Numbered from the stretch's first letter, positions 1 to 9,562 are shown. The stretch: 64,000 nucleotides of DNA from Todiramphus chloris collaris (GCA_025345505.1 JANVCC010009742.1:436907-500906); one strand, 5' to 3'. Translations and numbers: made by a program. The notes: generated from the letters alone by a model not told the origin.

Positions 1-1
1 C

Positions 2-208
2 GCCGACAATATCCGCATGAATGCGGTGCTTCCCGGCTTTATCGACAGCCTCGATCACAAGCCGGGCACCGAGAGCGGCATCCCGATGAAACGCGTCGGC
101 ACCATGAACGAGATCGCCAAGACAACCGCGTTCCTGCTGTCGGACGATGCGGGTTACATCACGGGGCAGAACATTCGCGTGGATGGCGGGATCACCAAAC
201 ACGTCTAG
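2..208 (+). CDS. SDR family oxidoreductase, C-terminal fragment (gene enters from the left edge)
   Basis: The last 68 codons of a short-chain dehydrogenase/reductase are present; the start and the catalytic Tyr-x-x-x-Lys region lie outside the window. What is visible is the usual C-terminal half: IRMNAVLPGF, where the NAD(P)-binding loop follows the active-site helix; an alpha-F/alpha-G region; then FLLSDDAGYITGQNIRVDGG, the hallmark ending of classical SDR proteins. Classical SDRs are soluble Rossmann-fold enzymes that oxidise or reduce alcohols and ketones with NAD(P). The substrate cannot be told from this fragment. The frame is open from base 2, so the gene is cut by the window edge and does not look broken. 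Confidence 0.85.
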   Translation, partial: ADNIRMNAVLPGFIDSLDHKPGTESGIPMKRVGTMNEIAKTTAFLLSDDAGYITGQNIRVDGGITKHV

Positions 209-249
209 ACAGCGTTAAGGGCAGCACATCGAAGGCTGCCCTGCCATAT

Positions 250-375
250 GGTGCGTGGTTCGACAAGCTCACCATGAGGGATGAAGTGGGTTGCAGGGAG
301 CTAATCCTGCAATGTTTCCTAGTAGCCTTGCAGGCAAACCACTTCCCTCATGGTGAGCTTGTCGAACCACGCACC
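250..375. repeat. ~126 bp palindromic intergenic repeat, copy A (inverted orientation)
   Basis: Near-perfect 32 bp inverted arms (250-281 and 344-375), each containing GGTTCGACAAGCTCACCATG or its complement, flank a ~62 bp core with TTGCA/TGCAA sub-palindromes. Four more copies lie at 21602, 35514, 37878 and 55472. By its core, this copy is in the opposite orientation to those at 21602, 35514 and 55472. It sits between the SDR gene and the 3' end of the ArsR-type gene and can fold as a long hairpin in either transcript. Confidence 0.9.
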
Positions 376-388
376 TCTTAATCCCGAT

Positions 389-1084
389 CTACATCAGGTT
401 GACGCCGAGGGCTTCACGCAGATGCCGCTGGCCGTTCGGGGTCACGGATACGGCGCGCGTGCCGTCGACGCGCCGGATCCAGCCCCTGTCGAAGCAGTGG
501 CTGCACAATGCGGCACCGATGGCACCGGCCAGATGCGGGCGCCGCTCGCTCCAGTCGAGACAGGGGCGGCACAGGATGCGCCCCTTCTTCTGATGGATCG
601 CACCGACATCCATGCCCAGCCTGTCGAAAAGCGACAGGCCGCTATCCGTCAGTTCACCCGCATCGAGCCCGAGTTCCAGATGCCCGGCCCCGACGAGCGC
701 ATCGGTGATCGACACACCGAGCTTTCCCGCCAGATGGTCATAGCAGGTGCGCCCGGCCCGCAATGCGGCATCGCGCGGCCCGGTGCGCACGGTCTTGCTG
801 GGCGTGCCGGGTGTTGCAATCTGCATGATGCTTTCGATCATCTGTGCAACCGCTGGTGATGCCAGCCGGTGATAGCGGTGCCTGCCCTGCTTTTCCACCT
901 GCAAAAGCCCGGCCTCCGTCATGCGCGTGAGATGGCTGCTGGCCGTCTGGGCCGTAATCCCGGCGAGCTGCGCCAGTTCACCCGCTGTCAGCGCGCGTCC
1001 ATCCATCAGCCCCGTGAGCATGCTGGCGCGCCCGGGATCTCCGGCCAGCGCGGCGATTTCGGCAAATCTGGCTGTGTTCGACAT
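389..1084 (-). CDS. ArsR-type helix-turn-helix transcriptional regulator
   Basis: A 231-residue regulator. Residues ~8-85 form an ArsR-like winged helix: ALAGDPGRASMLTGLMDG opens the fold, TAGELAQLAGITAQTASSHL is the helix-turn-helix, and KQGRHRYHRL is the wing. The C-terminal half (residues ~100-231) has several Cys and His residues, including CRPCLDWSERRPHLAG and a nearby CSHC, as in larger ArsR/SmtB-like regulators found in Rhizobiales. Whether these bind metal is not known. The start at 1084 is preferred over an upstream start at 1129 because GGAAG lies about 8 bases upstream. The effector and target are not evident. The neighbouring SDR gene on the other strand ends nearby, so there is no divergent partner at the 5' side; cckA follows on the same strand. 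Confidence 0.85.
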   Translation of the reverse strand: MSNTARFAEIAALAGDPGRASMLTGLMDGRALTAGELAQLAGITAQTASSHLTRMTEAGLLQVEKQGRHRYHRLASPAVAQMIESIMQIATPGTPSKTVRTGPRDAALRAGRTCYDHLAGKLGVSITDALVGAGHLELGLDAGELTDSGLSLFDRLGMDVGAIHQKKGRILCRPCLDWSERRPHLAGAIGAALCSHCFDRGWIRRVDGTRAVSVTPNGQRHLREALGVNLM

Positions 1085-1172
1085 GGCATTCTTCCGTGGC
1101 TGCTTCCGGGCCGATACTGGCCTGTCCACGGCAAGGATGCTTCGAAAACGCTCGAAGTATCAAGTACGTCCT

Positions 1173-3761
1173 CTATTCGCTTTCCAGCATTTCCTTGACC
1201 GACGTCGCCAGCTGCTTCAGCGAGAAGGGCTTTGGCAGGAAGCCGAATTTGGCATCTTCCGGCAGGTTGCGGGCAAAGGCGTCTTCCGCATAACCGGAAA
1301 CGAAGATGAACTTGATATCCCCGTATTCCTTGCGCAGTTCGCGCAGCAGCGTCGGGCCGTCCATCTCCGGCATCACCACGTCGGAAACGATGATATCAAC
1401 CTTGCCGCCCAGTTCCTTCATCACTTCAAGCGCTTCGACACCGCTGGACGCCTCGTGCACGGTATAGCCGCGCGACTGCAGCGCCCGCACACCGCCCATG
1501 CGCACCGCATCCTCGTCCTCGACGAGGAGAACCGTTGCCGAGCCGGAAAGATCGGTGGCCTTCTCGACCTTCTTTTCCTTCTTCGGCGCTTCAACCGCAA
1601 TCACTTCACCTGCCGCGTTGAGGACCGGAGCCTCCACATGGCGCGGCAGGAAGATGCGGAATGTGGTGCCCTTGCCAAGTTCGGATTCGCAATGGATCGA
1701 GCCGCCGGTCTGCTTGATGATACCGTAGACCATGGAAAGCCCGAGACCCGTGCCCTTGCCGACTTCCTTGGTGGTGAAGAACGGTTCGAAAATCTTCTCG
1801 ATGACCTCGGGCGGCATGCCGGTGCCGCTGTCCTGCACCTCGACCAGGACATAGTCGCCCGGCAGGAGATCGCGGTAGTTCAGCGCCGCGCTTTCGCTCT
1901 CGCCGATATTGCGGGTGCGGATGGTCAGATCGCCGCCCTCCGGCATGGCATCGCGCGCATTGACGGTCAGATTGACCACCACCTGCTCGAACTGGCCGAG
2001 ATCGGCACGCACTGGCCACAGGTCACGGCCATGCTCGATCTTGAGGTTGACCTGCGTTCCCGCAAGCCGTGTCAGCAGCATGCGCACATCGGCGATGACA
2101 TCGGTGAGGTCAAGCACTTCCGGACGCAGGGTCTGGCGCCGCGAGAATGCCAGGAGCTGCCGCACCAGCGATGCCGCGCGGTTGGCGTTCTGCTTGATGT
2201 TCATGATATCGGCAAAGGACGGATCGGACGCCCGGTGATTGGTGAGCAGCAGGTCGGACGACATGATGATCGCGGTCAGGACGTTGTTGAAGTCGTGGGC
2301 GATACCGCCCGCAAGCTGGCCGACGGCCTGCATCTTCTGGCTCTGGGCCATGGTGGCTTCGAGCGCCTTCTGCTCCGTGGTTTCGACAACGGAAACAATG
2401 GCCGCTTCCTCGGCACCCTCTTCCGAACCCGCATCGAAGACCGGGCTGATGTAGAAGCGCAGATGACGCTCCTCATGCCCGGGAATGACCGTATCCACCG
2501 GCGAAATCTCCGCCTTGCCGGCAAAGGCAGCGGCCAGCGCCCGGTCGAAAGCTTCTCTGTCGCGCTCATGCACGACGGTTTCCAGTGGCGTGCGCCGGTC
2601 GATGGCATCGCGGTCCACCACGGGCGAGAACAGGCCGAGGAACCGCGCATTGGTGCGCAGGATCTTGCCTGAAGCATCGACGGCGGCAATCGCCATGGAC
2701 GCCGAGTTGAAAAAGCGGGTGAACCGCACTTCGGCGGCGCGCAGGGCGGCGGAATTGTCCTCGCCTTCGGCGCGGTTGAGCACGATTGTCCGGGTCGGGC
2801 CGCGCTTGCCGTCGCGCTGCGCCTGCACACGGTGATAGAAGCGCACGGCGAGGCTCTGGCCGTTCGCCTTGGCCAGATCGAGATCGATCACCGTGTTGCG
2901 GCTGGTACCCGGTTCCGTCTTCACCGCATTGATCAGCGCCATGCCGTTGCCCGCGACGACATCGCGGACCGTCATGGAACCCGGCGTGAACTTGGTCAGG
3001 TCAATCCCGAGCCATTCGGCCAATGTCGCATTGATATAGGTGATGCGCCCGTCAGGGTCGGCGGAGAAAAAGCCCGCCGGGGCATGGTCGAGGTGATCGA
3101 TAGCCTCCTGAATATCCTGGAAATAGCGCTCCTGCTCGGCGCGCTCGGCGGAGATATCGGCGATCTGCCATGCAAAAACCGGCGCTGTCTGACCGGGAAT
3201 ACCCGCAACGGCACGGGCCTTGACGCGATACCAGGTCGGTATCGGCGCGCGCGCGGGGTCGAGCGGCCGCGACAGGCGCAGCTCCTCCTGGCCGGAAATA
3301 CCGTCCCGCACCGCATTGGCCAACCGGTAGATCGGATCGGAAGCGGCGCTTTCACTGGAAAGGATGTGCTCTATCGCCCGGACATCGCTGGAATTGGTCA
3401 CGCCCGTCAGCTGGGCATAGGCGCGGTTGGCGTAGACGATACGGCCCTTCTGATCGGTGACAACCGTGCCCTCGGGAAACGTATCGACAAAGGCGCGCGT
3501 CAGTTCATCGCTGGTGCCGCGCGGTGTGAACTGGATGACATTGATGGCCGAACCGAAGAGATAAAACACGCCGGTCATAGCCAGCGTGCCGAGCAGTCCC
3601 AGCAGGAACTGCTGCCCCAGCTGGTCGCGATAGATAAAATAAAGGATGGAAACGCCGACCAGCACAATGCCGAGAATGACAAGACGCAAGGCCGCCTTGA
3701 TCGACTTTGTGTTCGCAATGATCGGTTCTGGATAAAGATCGTTGTTCGTCTCTTGAGACAT
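1173..3761 (-). CDS. cckA: CckA, cell-cycle hybrid histidine kinase/phosphatase
   Basis: An 862-residue hybrid kinase. Two membrane segments lie near the N-terminus (residues ~20-44 and ~52-70), with no large periplasmic sensor between them. Three PAS-like modules follow (one contains [18 protein letters not shown]). The dimerisation box has GGIAHDFNN with His489. The ATPase has its N box ([14 protein letters not shown]) and G boxes ([11 protein letters not shown]). A C-terminal receiver carries [10 protein letters not shown] with phosphoacceptor Asp794. This order is that of CckA, which in alphaproteobacteria feeds phosphate through ChpT to CtrA and CpdR to control replication and division. 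The start at 3761 is chosen because AAGAAGGGG lies about 10 bases upstream; starts at 3785 and 3812 are possible. It is divergent from the FliO-like gene. Confidence 0.95.
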   Translation of the reverse strand: MSQETNNDLYPEPIIANTKSIKAALRLVILGIVLVGVSILYFIYRDQLGQQFLLGLLGTLAMTGVFYLFGSAINVIQFTPRGTSDELTRAFVDTFPEGTVVTDQKGRIVYANRAYAQLTGVTNSSDVRAIEHILSSESAASDPIYRLANAVRDGISGQEELRLSRPLDPARAPIPTWYRVKARAVAGIPGQTAPVFAWQIADISAERAEQERYFQDIQEAIDHLDHAPAGFFSADPDGRITYINATLAEWLGIDLTKFTPGSMTVRDVVAGNGMALINAVKTEPGTSRNTVIDLDLAKANGQSLAVRFYHRVQAQRDGKRGPTRTIVLNRAEGEDNSAALRAAEVRFTRFFNSASMAIAAVDASGKILRTNARFLGLFSPVVDRDAIDRRTPLETVVHERDREAFDRALAAAFAGKAEISPVDTVIPGHEERHLRFYISPVFDAGSEEGAEEAAIVSVVETTEQKALEATMAQSQKMQAVGQLAGGIAHDFNNVLTAIIMSSDLLLTNHRASDPSFADIMNIKQNANRAASLVRQLLAFSRRQTLRPEVLDLTDVIADVRMLLTRLAGTQVNLKIEHGRDLWPVRADLGQFEQVVVNLTVNARDAMPEGGDLTIRTRNIGESESAALNYRDLLPGDYVLVEVQDSGTGMPPEVIEKIFEPFFTTKEVGKGTGLGLSMVYGIIKQTGGSIHCESELGKGTTFRIFLPRHVEAPVLNAAGEVIAVEAPKKEKKVEKATDLSGSATVLLVEDEDAVRMGGVRALQSRGYTVHEASSGVEALEVMKELGGKVDIIVSDVVMPEMDGPTLLRELRKEYGDIKFIFVSGYAEDAFARNLPEDAKFGFLPKPFSLKQLATSVKEMLESE

Positions 3762-4098
3762 CCGTCTCAAACCCCTTCTTTTCATCGCGGAAGCTGCCCG
3801 GGCAGGCCACAATATTTTGAACCGGCTGAGGTCCGTATGACCAATGCTGGTTCCGAATCGTTTGGATCATATCTTTGATGCCGTATAAACCCCAAGCGTG
3901 CAGAACCAGCCATTATTTCACGGTTTCGCACGGCAATTGCGGCACAAGATCGGCACGACCAGCCGATAGCCACAGGCCAGACGATGCGTCAGGGTTGCAG
4001 CAGGCAAAGGCTCGCACTAGTGTCACACAGATTATTGCTCCGGGTTCCATGTCGGGGGACGTGCCTTTTGGCCCGGAGAATGTAAAGGAGAGTTCGTC
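3762..4098. other. Intergenic region between cckA and fliO-like gene (337 bp)
   Basis: This gap holds the 5' leaders of two divergent genes. I see ribosome binding sites for both (AAGAAGGGG for cckA, AAAGGAG for the + strand gene at 4085-4098). I see no convincing operator, RNA gene or further coding region. Confidence 0.5.
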
Positions 4099-5187
4099 AT
4101 GCATAATTGGCTGGTCGCTGTCGTCGGCGAAACCGCTGCCCCGATTGTCGGGTTCATCCTTCTTTTCGCACTGGTCATTGTCCTTCTGCTGCTGGTCTTT
4201 GCCGTTCTGCGGCGCGTCACCGGCGGAACCTTCGTCGCCGGAGGGCGCAACCGTCAGGTCCGCCTGTCGGTGACCGATGCCGCCGCTGTCGATAATCGCC
4301 GCCGTCTGGTTCTGGTGCGGCGCGACGACGTGGAGCACCTGATCCTGATCGGCGGTCCCAGCGATTTGGTGATCGAGCAGAATATCCGTCAGTTTGCCAA
4401 GCCGCAGTCGCGCGTCGAACCCGCAGCCACCATTGCTCCGGCGGATGCCGAGCCGAAGGCCGAGGCGCGGCCGGTTGAGGCACCCCGCCCGCAGCCCGTG
4501 GCTCCGGCGCGCGTTTCACCGCCCGTCACTCCGGTCAGCCGGCCCGCAGCGCCTGTGCAGCCTGCAACACCGCCCGCGCCGGTTCGTCCGGCCGCTCCGG
4601 TTCAAGCGGCGGCTCCGCAACGCGAAACGGTGCAGCCTGAACCACAGCGCCCCATCACGGCAGCAACGCCGCTGCCGCCCGTTCCACCCATGGCGCCCAT
4701 TCCTCCGATCGCCAGTGCGCCCGATCCCGTCTCGCCGCCCGCCGCCGTGCAGCAGCCTGCCGGGTCACCCCATATCGAGGCGCCGCATAGGGACAATGGC
4801 TGGCAGCGGACGGCCTCGCCGTCCTTTGGTGCAAGCCAGCGCAGTGAACCGCACATCGATGCCCTGCCGCATTTTGACGAGACACATCCGGAAACCAAGA
4901 CGCCTGTGGAAACCAGAACCACCACGGCGGCGGCATTCCCGTTCGCCGTGCAGAGTGAAGGCGTAAGGTCCATCCACGAAGATTCGTCGCTGGAAATTCT
5001 CGGGCCGGCCAAGGCTAAGGAACCGGACATCAATCTGGCGGACCTTGATTTCGGCGATGCGTTCGAGTCGGATCTCGAAGGCGAGCTCCACATCACGCCC
5101 GATGAGGAAGTGCGCAAGGAGACCGGCAGCATCGAGGACGAAATGGAGCGCCTGCTCGGCGATCTGTCCAGGCCGGAAAAGCGTTAG
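4099..5187 (+). CDS. FliO-like membrane protein with long Pro/Ala-rich tail
   Basis: A 362-residue protein. Residues ~14-38 form one strong membrane helix near the N-terminus. Directly after it is a FliO/MopB-like domain (residues ~45-95) including RRLVLVRRDDVEHLILIGG and a following DLVIEQNI. FliO is an accessory protein of the flagellar type III export gate. From ~100 to ~240 the chain is rich in Pro and Ala, and the end is acidic. The tail is far longer than in enterobacterial FliO, and the gene lies beside cckA and not in a flagellar cluster. A role outside flagellar export is therefore possible; the FliO name rests on the domain alone. The start is supported by AAAGGAG 9 bases upstream. 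Confidence 0.75.
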   Translation: MHNWLVAVVGETAAPIVGFILLFALVIVLLLLVFAVLRRVTGGTFVAGGRNRQVRLSVTDAAAVDNRRRLVLVRRDDVEHLILIGGPSDLVIEQNIRQFAKPQSRVEPAATIAPADAEPKAEARPVEAPRPQPVAPARVSPPVTPVSRPAAPVQPATPPAPVRPAAPVQAAAPQRETVQPEPQRPITAATPLPPVPPMAPIPPIASAPDPVSPPAAVQQPAGSPHIEAPHRDNGWQRTASPSFGASQRSEPHIDALPHFDETHPETKTPVETRTTTAAAFPFAVQSEGVRSIHEDSSLEILGPAKAKEPDINLADLDFGDAFESDLEGELHITPDEEVRKETGSIEDEMERLLGDLSRPEKR

Positions 5188-5214
5188 TCTTCTAAAGAGA
5201 CTTCTCCAATAAAA

Positions 5215-5236
5215 AAGCCCGGATCGTTCCGGGCTT
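5215..5236. terminator. Bidirectional intrinsic terminator between fliO-like gene and dksA
   Basis: A 9 bp perfect stem (5215-5223 / 5228-5236) with a 4-base loop, flanked by A-runs on the left and T-rich sequence on the right. It can therefore terminate both the rightward FliO-like transcript and the leftward dksA transcript. Confidence 0.85.
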
Positions 5237-5261
5237 CTTTATTGGTTTCATCAAGGTCGCA

Positions 5262-5678
5262 TCAATCGTCGCGGTAGACTTTCTCGCGTCGTTCGTGACG
5301 TTCCTGCGCCTCGATGGAAAGTGTAGCTATCGGCCGTGCATCCAGACGCTTCAAGCTGATCGGATCACCGGTCTCCTCGCAAAACCCGTATGTTCCGTCA
5401 TCAATGCGCTGCAAGGCTGCATCGATCTTTGAGATCAGTTTGCGCTGCCGGTCACGCGCCCGCAACTCGATCGCACGGTCCGTTTCGGATGACGCACGAT
5501 CAGCGATATCTGGCAGGTTCGCATTTTCCTGCTGCAGGATCTCAAGCGTTTCACGCGCCTCCCGCAGAATGTCGTTCTTCCAGTTGATTAGTTTTTCACG
5601 AAAATAGGATTTCTGCCGATCACTCATGAAAGGCTCGTCATCCGTGGGCTTATAGTCAAGATCGATAAGTTTATTCAT
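5262..5678 (-). CDS. dksA: DksA-family RNA polymerase-binding transcription factor
   Basis: A 138-residue protein with a long coiled coil (residues ~18-95, including NWKNDILREARETLEILQQE) and a C-terminal zinc-finger-like region. DksA enters the secondary channel of RNA polymerase and works with ppGpp in the stringent response. The acidic tip needed for activity is represented by NLPDIADRASSETDRA. The finger, GFCEETGDPISLKRL, has only one cysteine where enterobacterial DksA has four, so a normal structural zinc site is unlikely. Cys-poor DksA proteins are common in alphaproteobacteria. An ATG at 5678 with AGGGTG upstream is preferred over a GTG at 5696. The gene ends at the shared terminator with the FliO-like gene. 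Confidence 0.93.
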   Translation of the reverse strand: MNKLIDLDYKPTDDEPFMSDRQKSYFREKLINWKNDILREARETLEILQQENANLPDIADRASSETDRAIELRARDRQRKLISKIDAALQRIDDGTYGFCEETGDPISLKRLDARPIATLSIEAQERHERREKVYRDD

Positions 5679-6316
5679 CTTTGAATCACCCTGCACCTAT
5701 GAGACGCGAGGAGGCCTATATAGGTCGTGTCACAAAGCCGCACAACTGCAAAACGACAGGCTGTTAAGGGATTCGAACAAAGCGATTTTGCTTAAATAAT
5801 CGGCAAACAATCCGCCAAATACGGGCCATCTCGACTTAAAATGCGATATTCCGGCCGAAAATACGGCAAAATCCAGGTTTTGGCCGCCTGTATCCGCTGG
5901 CGCTGTTTAACCAATGCCTCGCAGAAATGCAGGCCGCCCATAAATAGGACAGTCCGGTTTTGCACAATTATTTGAGAATTGCGTCATTTGCCGCAGAGGT
6001 TTATCCATTCATTGTGCCCTAAAAGAACCAAAACACTGTGGGGTTAAGGGTCCAGACCCATTAATCTGATCGAAAGGGCGCCTGAAACGGCAAGAAGATG
6101 CGAGGAGAGGCGTGAAGGGCGGGGCCTTTCCCCCGACCGAGCGGCTCGACACTGCAGCTTGCAGCCGTTTCGGCGTCCGGAGGATATGGTCTTTTCGCCC
6201 GGCTACATCGTCGCAAAGGCTTGAAAATGAACCACATTGCCATCGCCTTTGCTCCTTGTATCCGAACGAAAAGCCTCATACCATTTCGACCAGATTAACG
6301 GGTCCGGACCCTAAAG
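5679..6316. other. Long intergenic region between dksA and sixA
   Basis: About 640 bases without a convincing gene. The left part (5700-6040) is the dksA leader and is relatively AT-rich; I see no clear operator there. The right part is occupied by the inverted-repeat element at 6047-6312, listed separately. Confidence 0.6.
6047..6312. repeat. 266 bp inverted-repeat element ending 4 bases before sixA
   Basis: The 29 bp arms 6047-6075 and 6284-6312 are inverted copies with three differences. They begin with AGGGTCC(A/G)GACCC, itself palindromic. A second nested inverted repeat lies inside (6079-6091 / 6164-6175, core GAAACGGC). The interior shows no coding potential that I can support. Size and layout are like a MITE or a large palindromic unit. 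A clean TA target duplication is not visible at its ends. Confidence 0.75.
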
Positions 6317-6832
6317 ATGAGCCAGGTCTATTTACTCCGCCATGCCAAAGCAGTCTGGCCATCTCCCGGGCAAAAAGACTTTGACCGGACTTTGGATTCC
6401 GTCGGGATTCAATCGGCAACCGTTCTGGGCGAAGAGATGAAGCGGTTCGGGCTGCGGCCGGACATCGTCCTCTGCTCGACCGCCGTTCGGGCAAGGCAGA
6501 CACTGGAGCACATCGCCCTGCAGCCCTCATTCATTCTGGAAGACCTGGAAAAGCTCTATTCCGGCAGCGCCGACAACTATCTGACAGCCATCCGCATGGC
6601 GGGGCTTGAGTATGAAAATGCCCATTCCGTCATGCTGGTCGGCCATAATCCGATGATGGAGGATGTGGCCATTGCCCTTGCCGGGCGCGGCGATCCGCCC
6701 GCTCACCCCACCTTCGCAGCCGGTTTTCCCACAGCGGGGCTCGCCGTCATTGATTTTGCCGTTCCCCTGGCGGAAATCCGCCATGGAACCGGGACGCTGA
6801 GCACGTTCCTGTCGCCTTCCGAGCACCTCTGA
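6317..6832 (+). CDS. sixA: SixA-family phosphohistidine phosphatase
   Basis: A 171-residue histidine phosphatase superfamily protein. The N-terminal LLRHAKA carries the catalytic Arg-His pair. VRARQTLEHI supplies the second phosphate-binding arginine, and LVGHNPMMEDVA the second catalytic histidine. SixA proteins remove phosphate from phosphohistidine; in E. coli the known target is the nitrogen-related phosphotransferase protein NPr. The target here is unknown. The start is fixed by the family N-terminus, yet there is no normal ribosome binding site: the bases just upstream are the end arm of the 266 bp inverted repeat, so that element supplies the 5' leader. The ycjX-like gene follows 78 bases downstream on the same strand. 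Confidence 0.9.
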   Translation: MSQVYLLRHAKAVWPSPGQKDFDRTLDSVGIQSATVLGEEMKRFGLRPDIVLCSTAVRARQTLEHIALQPSFILEDLEKLYSGSADNYLTAIRMAGLEYENAHSVMLVGHNPMMEDVAIALAGRGDPPAHPTFAAGFPTAGLAVIDFAVPLAEIRHGTGTLSTFLSPSEHL

Positions 6833-6910
6833 AAAAAGCCAACGTCTTGTCATTGGACGTGTCACCCCTATATCCGGGCCGAGAACGGGCGAAAGTGCAG
6901 GACGATTGAC

Positions 6911-8374
6911 TTGGGAACACTGACAACACTGACCGACGAGGCAAAGATCGCCCTCGATACACTGGCGGATCGGACCGCGGGGCTGGTTTCGCCCTCGCTC
7001 CGGCTTGGTGTGACCGGCCTTTCGCGGGCGGGCAAGACCGTTTTCATCACCGCGCTGGTGCACAACCTCATCCACGGCGGCAGGCTGCCGATGTTCGAAG
7101 CGCAGAAATCCGGCCGGATCGCCAAGGCCTATCTGGAGGAGCAGCCGGACGACGCGGTGCCGCGTTTCCAGTATGAGGACCACCTCAAGGCGCTCATCGA
7201 GGACCGTGTCTGGCCGGATTCCACCCGAGCCATTTCGGAGCTGCGGCTGACCATCGAATACGAATCCGCGTCGATGTGGAACCGCATGTTTTCCGGCGGC
7301 AAGCTTTCTCTCGATATTGTCGACTATCCCGGCGAATGGCTGCTCGACCTGCCGCTCCTCAACAAGTCCTATGCCGAATTCTCCAGCGACTCCTTCGATC
7401 TGGCGCGCCTTGAAAGCCGCCGCGAGCTGGCAAGCGAGTGGCTTGCCGTGGCGGATGCCATTGACGCCGATGCGCAGGCCGACGAAGTAACGGCGCAGCG
7501 ACTTGCGCGCAGTTTCACCGGCTACCTCAAAGCGGGAAAGGCAGACGAGCGCGCATTGTCGACGCTGCCGCCCGGCCGTTTTCTGATGCCCGGCGATCTC
7601 GACGGCTCACCCGCCCTCACCTTCGCACCCCTGCCCAATCTCAAATCCGGCAAGTTCCGCCCCGGCTCGCTGGCCGCCATGATGGAGCGCCGCTACGAGG
7701 CCTACAAGACCCATGTGGTCAAACCGTTTTTCCGCGAGCACATTGCCCGGCTCGACCGGCAGATCGTGCTGGTCGATGCCATGCAGGCGATGAATGCGGG
7801 ATCGTCCGCCATTGCCGATCTCGAGCGTGCCCTGACGGAAATTCTTTCCTGCTTTCGCCCCGGCAGCACCAATTTCCTCACCGGGCTTGTCCAGCGGCGC
7901 ATCGGCCGCATTCTCATTGCCGCAACGAAGGCCGATCATCTGCACCATGAAAGCCATGACCGGCTGCAGGCCATCGTCCGCCGCCTGGTGGACCGGGCCG
8001 TCGGCCGTGCCGACTTTTCCGGCGCGAATGTCGACGTGCTGGCCATGGCGGCCGTGCGCACCACGCGCGAGGCAACCGTTACCCAGGGCAGGGAAATCCT
8101 CCCCGTCATCGTCGGAACGCCGCTGAAGGGCGAAACGATCGACGGCGAATACTTCGACGGCAAGACGGAAACAGCCATATTTCCCGGTGACTTACCGGAA
8201 AGACCGGATTCAATTTTCGAAGGACCGGAATCGGCTTCTGAAGATCCGGCCATTCGCTTCGTCCGGTTCCGTCCGCCGGTACTCGAAAAGACCGCAGAAG
8301 GGTTTACACTCTCGCTGCCGCATATCCGGCTTGATCGCGCGCTTCAGTTCCTGATCGGAGACCGCCTCGCATGA
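6911..8374 (+). CDS. ycjX: YcjX-family P-loop NTPase
   Basis: A 487-residue protein of the YcjX (DUF463) family of predicted GTPase-like stress proteins. The Walker A motif GLSRAGKT is at residues ~36-43, and LDIVDYPGEWLLDLPLL acts as the Walker B/switch region near residue 137. The family start motif (LGVTGLSRAGKTVF) is intact and the length is normal. The start is a TTG at 6911, with AGGA about 9 bases upstream; no better ATG precedes the P-loop. The stop overlaps the next gene's start by 4 bases (ATGA), so the two are translationally coupled. YcjX and YcjF occur as a pair in many proteobacteria under heat-shock or phage-shock control; their biochemical role is not known. Confidence 0.9.
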   Translation: MGTLTTLTDEAKIALDTLADRTAGLVSPSLRLGVTGLSRAGKTVFITALVHNLIHGGRLPMFEAQKSGRIAKAYLEEQPDDAVPRFQYEDHLKALIEDRVWPDSTRAISELRLTIEYESASMWNRMFSGGKLSLDIVDYPGEWLLDLPLLNKSYAEFSSDSFDLARLESRRELASEWLAVADAIDADAQADEVTAQRLARSFTGYLKAGKADERALSTLPPGRFLMPGDLDGSPALTFAPLPNLKSGKFRPGSLAAMMERRYEAYKTHVVKPFFREHIARLDRQIVLVDAMQAMNAGSSAIADLERALTEILSCFRPGSTNFLTGLVQRRIGRILIAATKADHLHHESHDRLQAIVRRLVDRAVGRADFSGANVDVLAMAAVRTTREATVTQGREILPVIVGTPLKGETIDGEYFDGKTETAIFPGDLPERPDSIFEGPESASEDPAIRFVRFRPPVLEKTAEGFTLSLPHIRLDRALQFLIGDRLA

Positions 8375-9456
8375 CCGACAGCACCCCACGCAAACCCGCA
8401 GCCTTCCGCATGGCCCCGCCGGAGGCAACCGCGCACGCCAGGACGGAAACGACGCACAAACCCGCCGAAGCCCGCAGGCCCACCGCGATCAGGGATATCG
8501 CGGTGATCACACCGGCACCCGTTGATGTGTTCGACCTCGATGCCGCAACGGCAGATGAACTGGATGCCTTGACCCCGCCACCGGCCCTGCCGCGCAAAAA
8601 ACGGTTCTCCTTTGCGTCGGTGCTGACCGGCTCCCTCGGCGTATTGGTATCGCTCGCCGTCGGGCTATGGGCCGACAATCTCATCCGCACCCTGTTCGAG
8701 CGCGCGCCCTGGCTTGGCTGGGCGGCGCTTGCCGTCGGCATCGTCGCCGCTCTCTCGCTTTTCGCCATCGTCATCCGCGAAACCCTGGCCCTGCGCCGCC
8801 TCGCGTCCGTACAATCGCTGCGCGATGAGGCGGCCAAGGCGGCGGCCGACAATGACGCACGGCAGGCCAAGACCGCCGTCGCGCGGCTGGTTACCATCGC
8901 CGAGACCATGCCGGCGACCGCCAAGGGCCGTGCCCTGCTGCACGACCTGCGCGACGACGTGATCGACGGACGCGATCTCATCCGCCTGACGGAAACCGAA
9001 TTGCTGCGCCCGCTCGACCGGCAGGCGCGCGAGCTCATTCTCGCCGCTGCAAAGCGCGTTTCGGTTGTCACCGCCGTCAGTCCGCGCGCCCTCGTCGATA
9101 TCGGCTATGTGATTTTCGAGTCGGCCCGGCTGATCCGCCGCCTGTCGGAACTCTATGGCGGGCGCCCCGGCACGCTGGGCTTCCTCAAGCTGACCCGCAA
9201 CGTGATCGCCCATCTCGCCGTCACCGGCACCGTGGCCATGGGCGACAGCATCGTCCAGCAGCTTGTCGGCCACGGGCTCGCCGCAAAGCTCTCGGCGCGG
9301 CTGGGCGAAGGCGTCATCAACGGCCTGATGACCGCGCGCATCGGCATTTCCGCAATGGATCTGGTCCGCCCGTTTCCGTTCAATGCGGAAAAACGCCCGG
9401 GGATCAGTGATTTTATTGGGGATCTTGCCCGTATCGGCGGCGGGAAAAAACAATAA
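8371..9456 (+). CDS. ycjF: YcjF-family membrane protein (TIGR01620 / DUF697)
   Basis: A 361-residue membrane protein, partner of the ycjX-like gene with which it overlaps by 4 bases. The first ~75 residues are polar and Pro/Ala-rich. Two membrane segments follow (residues ~85-105 and ~112-135). A DUF697-like C-terminal domain then has further hydrophobic helices (around RNVIAHLAVTGTVAMGDSI) and the ending LVRPFPF. The family is thought to act with YcjX at the inner membrane under envelope stress; no enzymatic activity is known. A DNA stretch rich in GATGATCGGTCATC-type palindromes lies downstream, before the next gene. Confidence 0.88.
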   Translation: MTDSTPRKPAAFRMAPPEATAHARTETTHKPAEARRPTAIRDIAVITPAPVDVFDLDAATADELDALTPPPALPRKKRFSFASVLTGSLGVLVSLAVGLWADNLIRTLFERAPWLGWAALAVGIVAALSLFAIVIRETLALRRLASVQSLRDEAAKAAADNDARQAKTAVARLVTIAETMPATAKGRALLHDLRDDVIDGRDLIRLTETELLRPLDRQARELILAAAKRVSVVTAVSPRALVDIGYVIFESARLIRRLSELYGGRPGTLGFLKLTRNVIAHLAVTGTVAMGDSIVQQLVGHGLAAKLSARLGEGVINGLMTARIGISAMDLVRPFPFNAEKRPGISDFIGDLARIGGGKKQ

Positions 9457-9562
9457 TCCTGTGGACGGGGTTGCAATTTCGGCAGGAATGGCAACCATCC
9501 GTTAACCATTCCAACCGATGATCGGTCATCGTCATTTCAATGATTTGTGTTGAGTAACCCGA

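Noticed and set aside
921-2672. Long open frame (583 codons) antisense to cckA
   Set aside because: It lies opposite intact CckA domains, has no recognisable domain and is explained by GC-biased codon use.
5766-5780. GGATTCGAAC, resembling a tRNA T-loop
   Set aside because: No cloverleaf arms can be drawn around it on either strand.
6047-6312. TA target duplication at the ends of the 266 bp element
   Set aside because: The outer bases do not match symmetrically, so I cannot claim an IS630-type insertion there.
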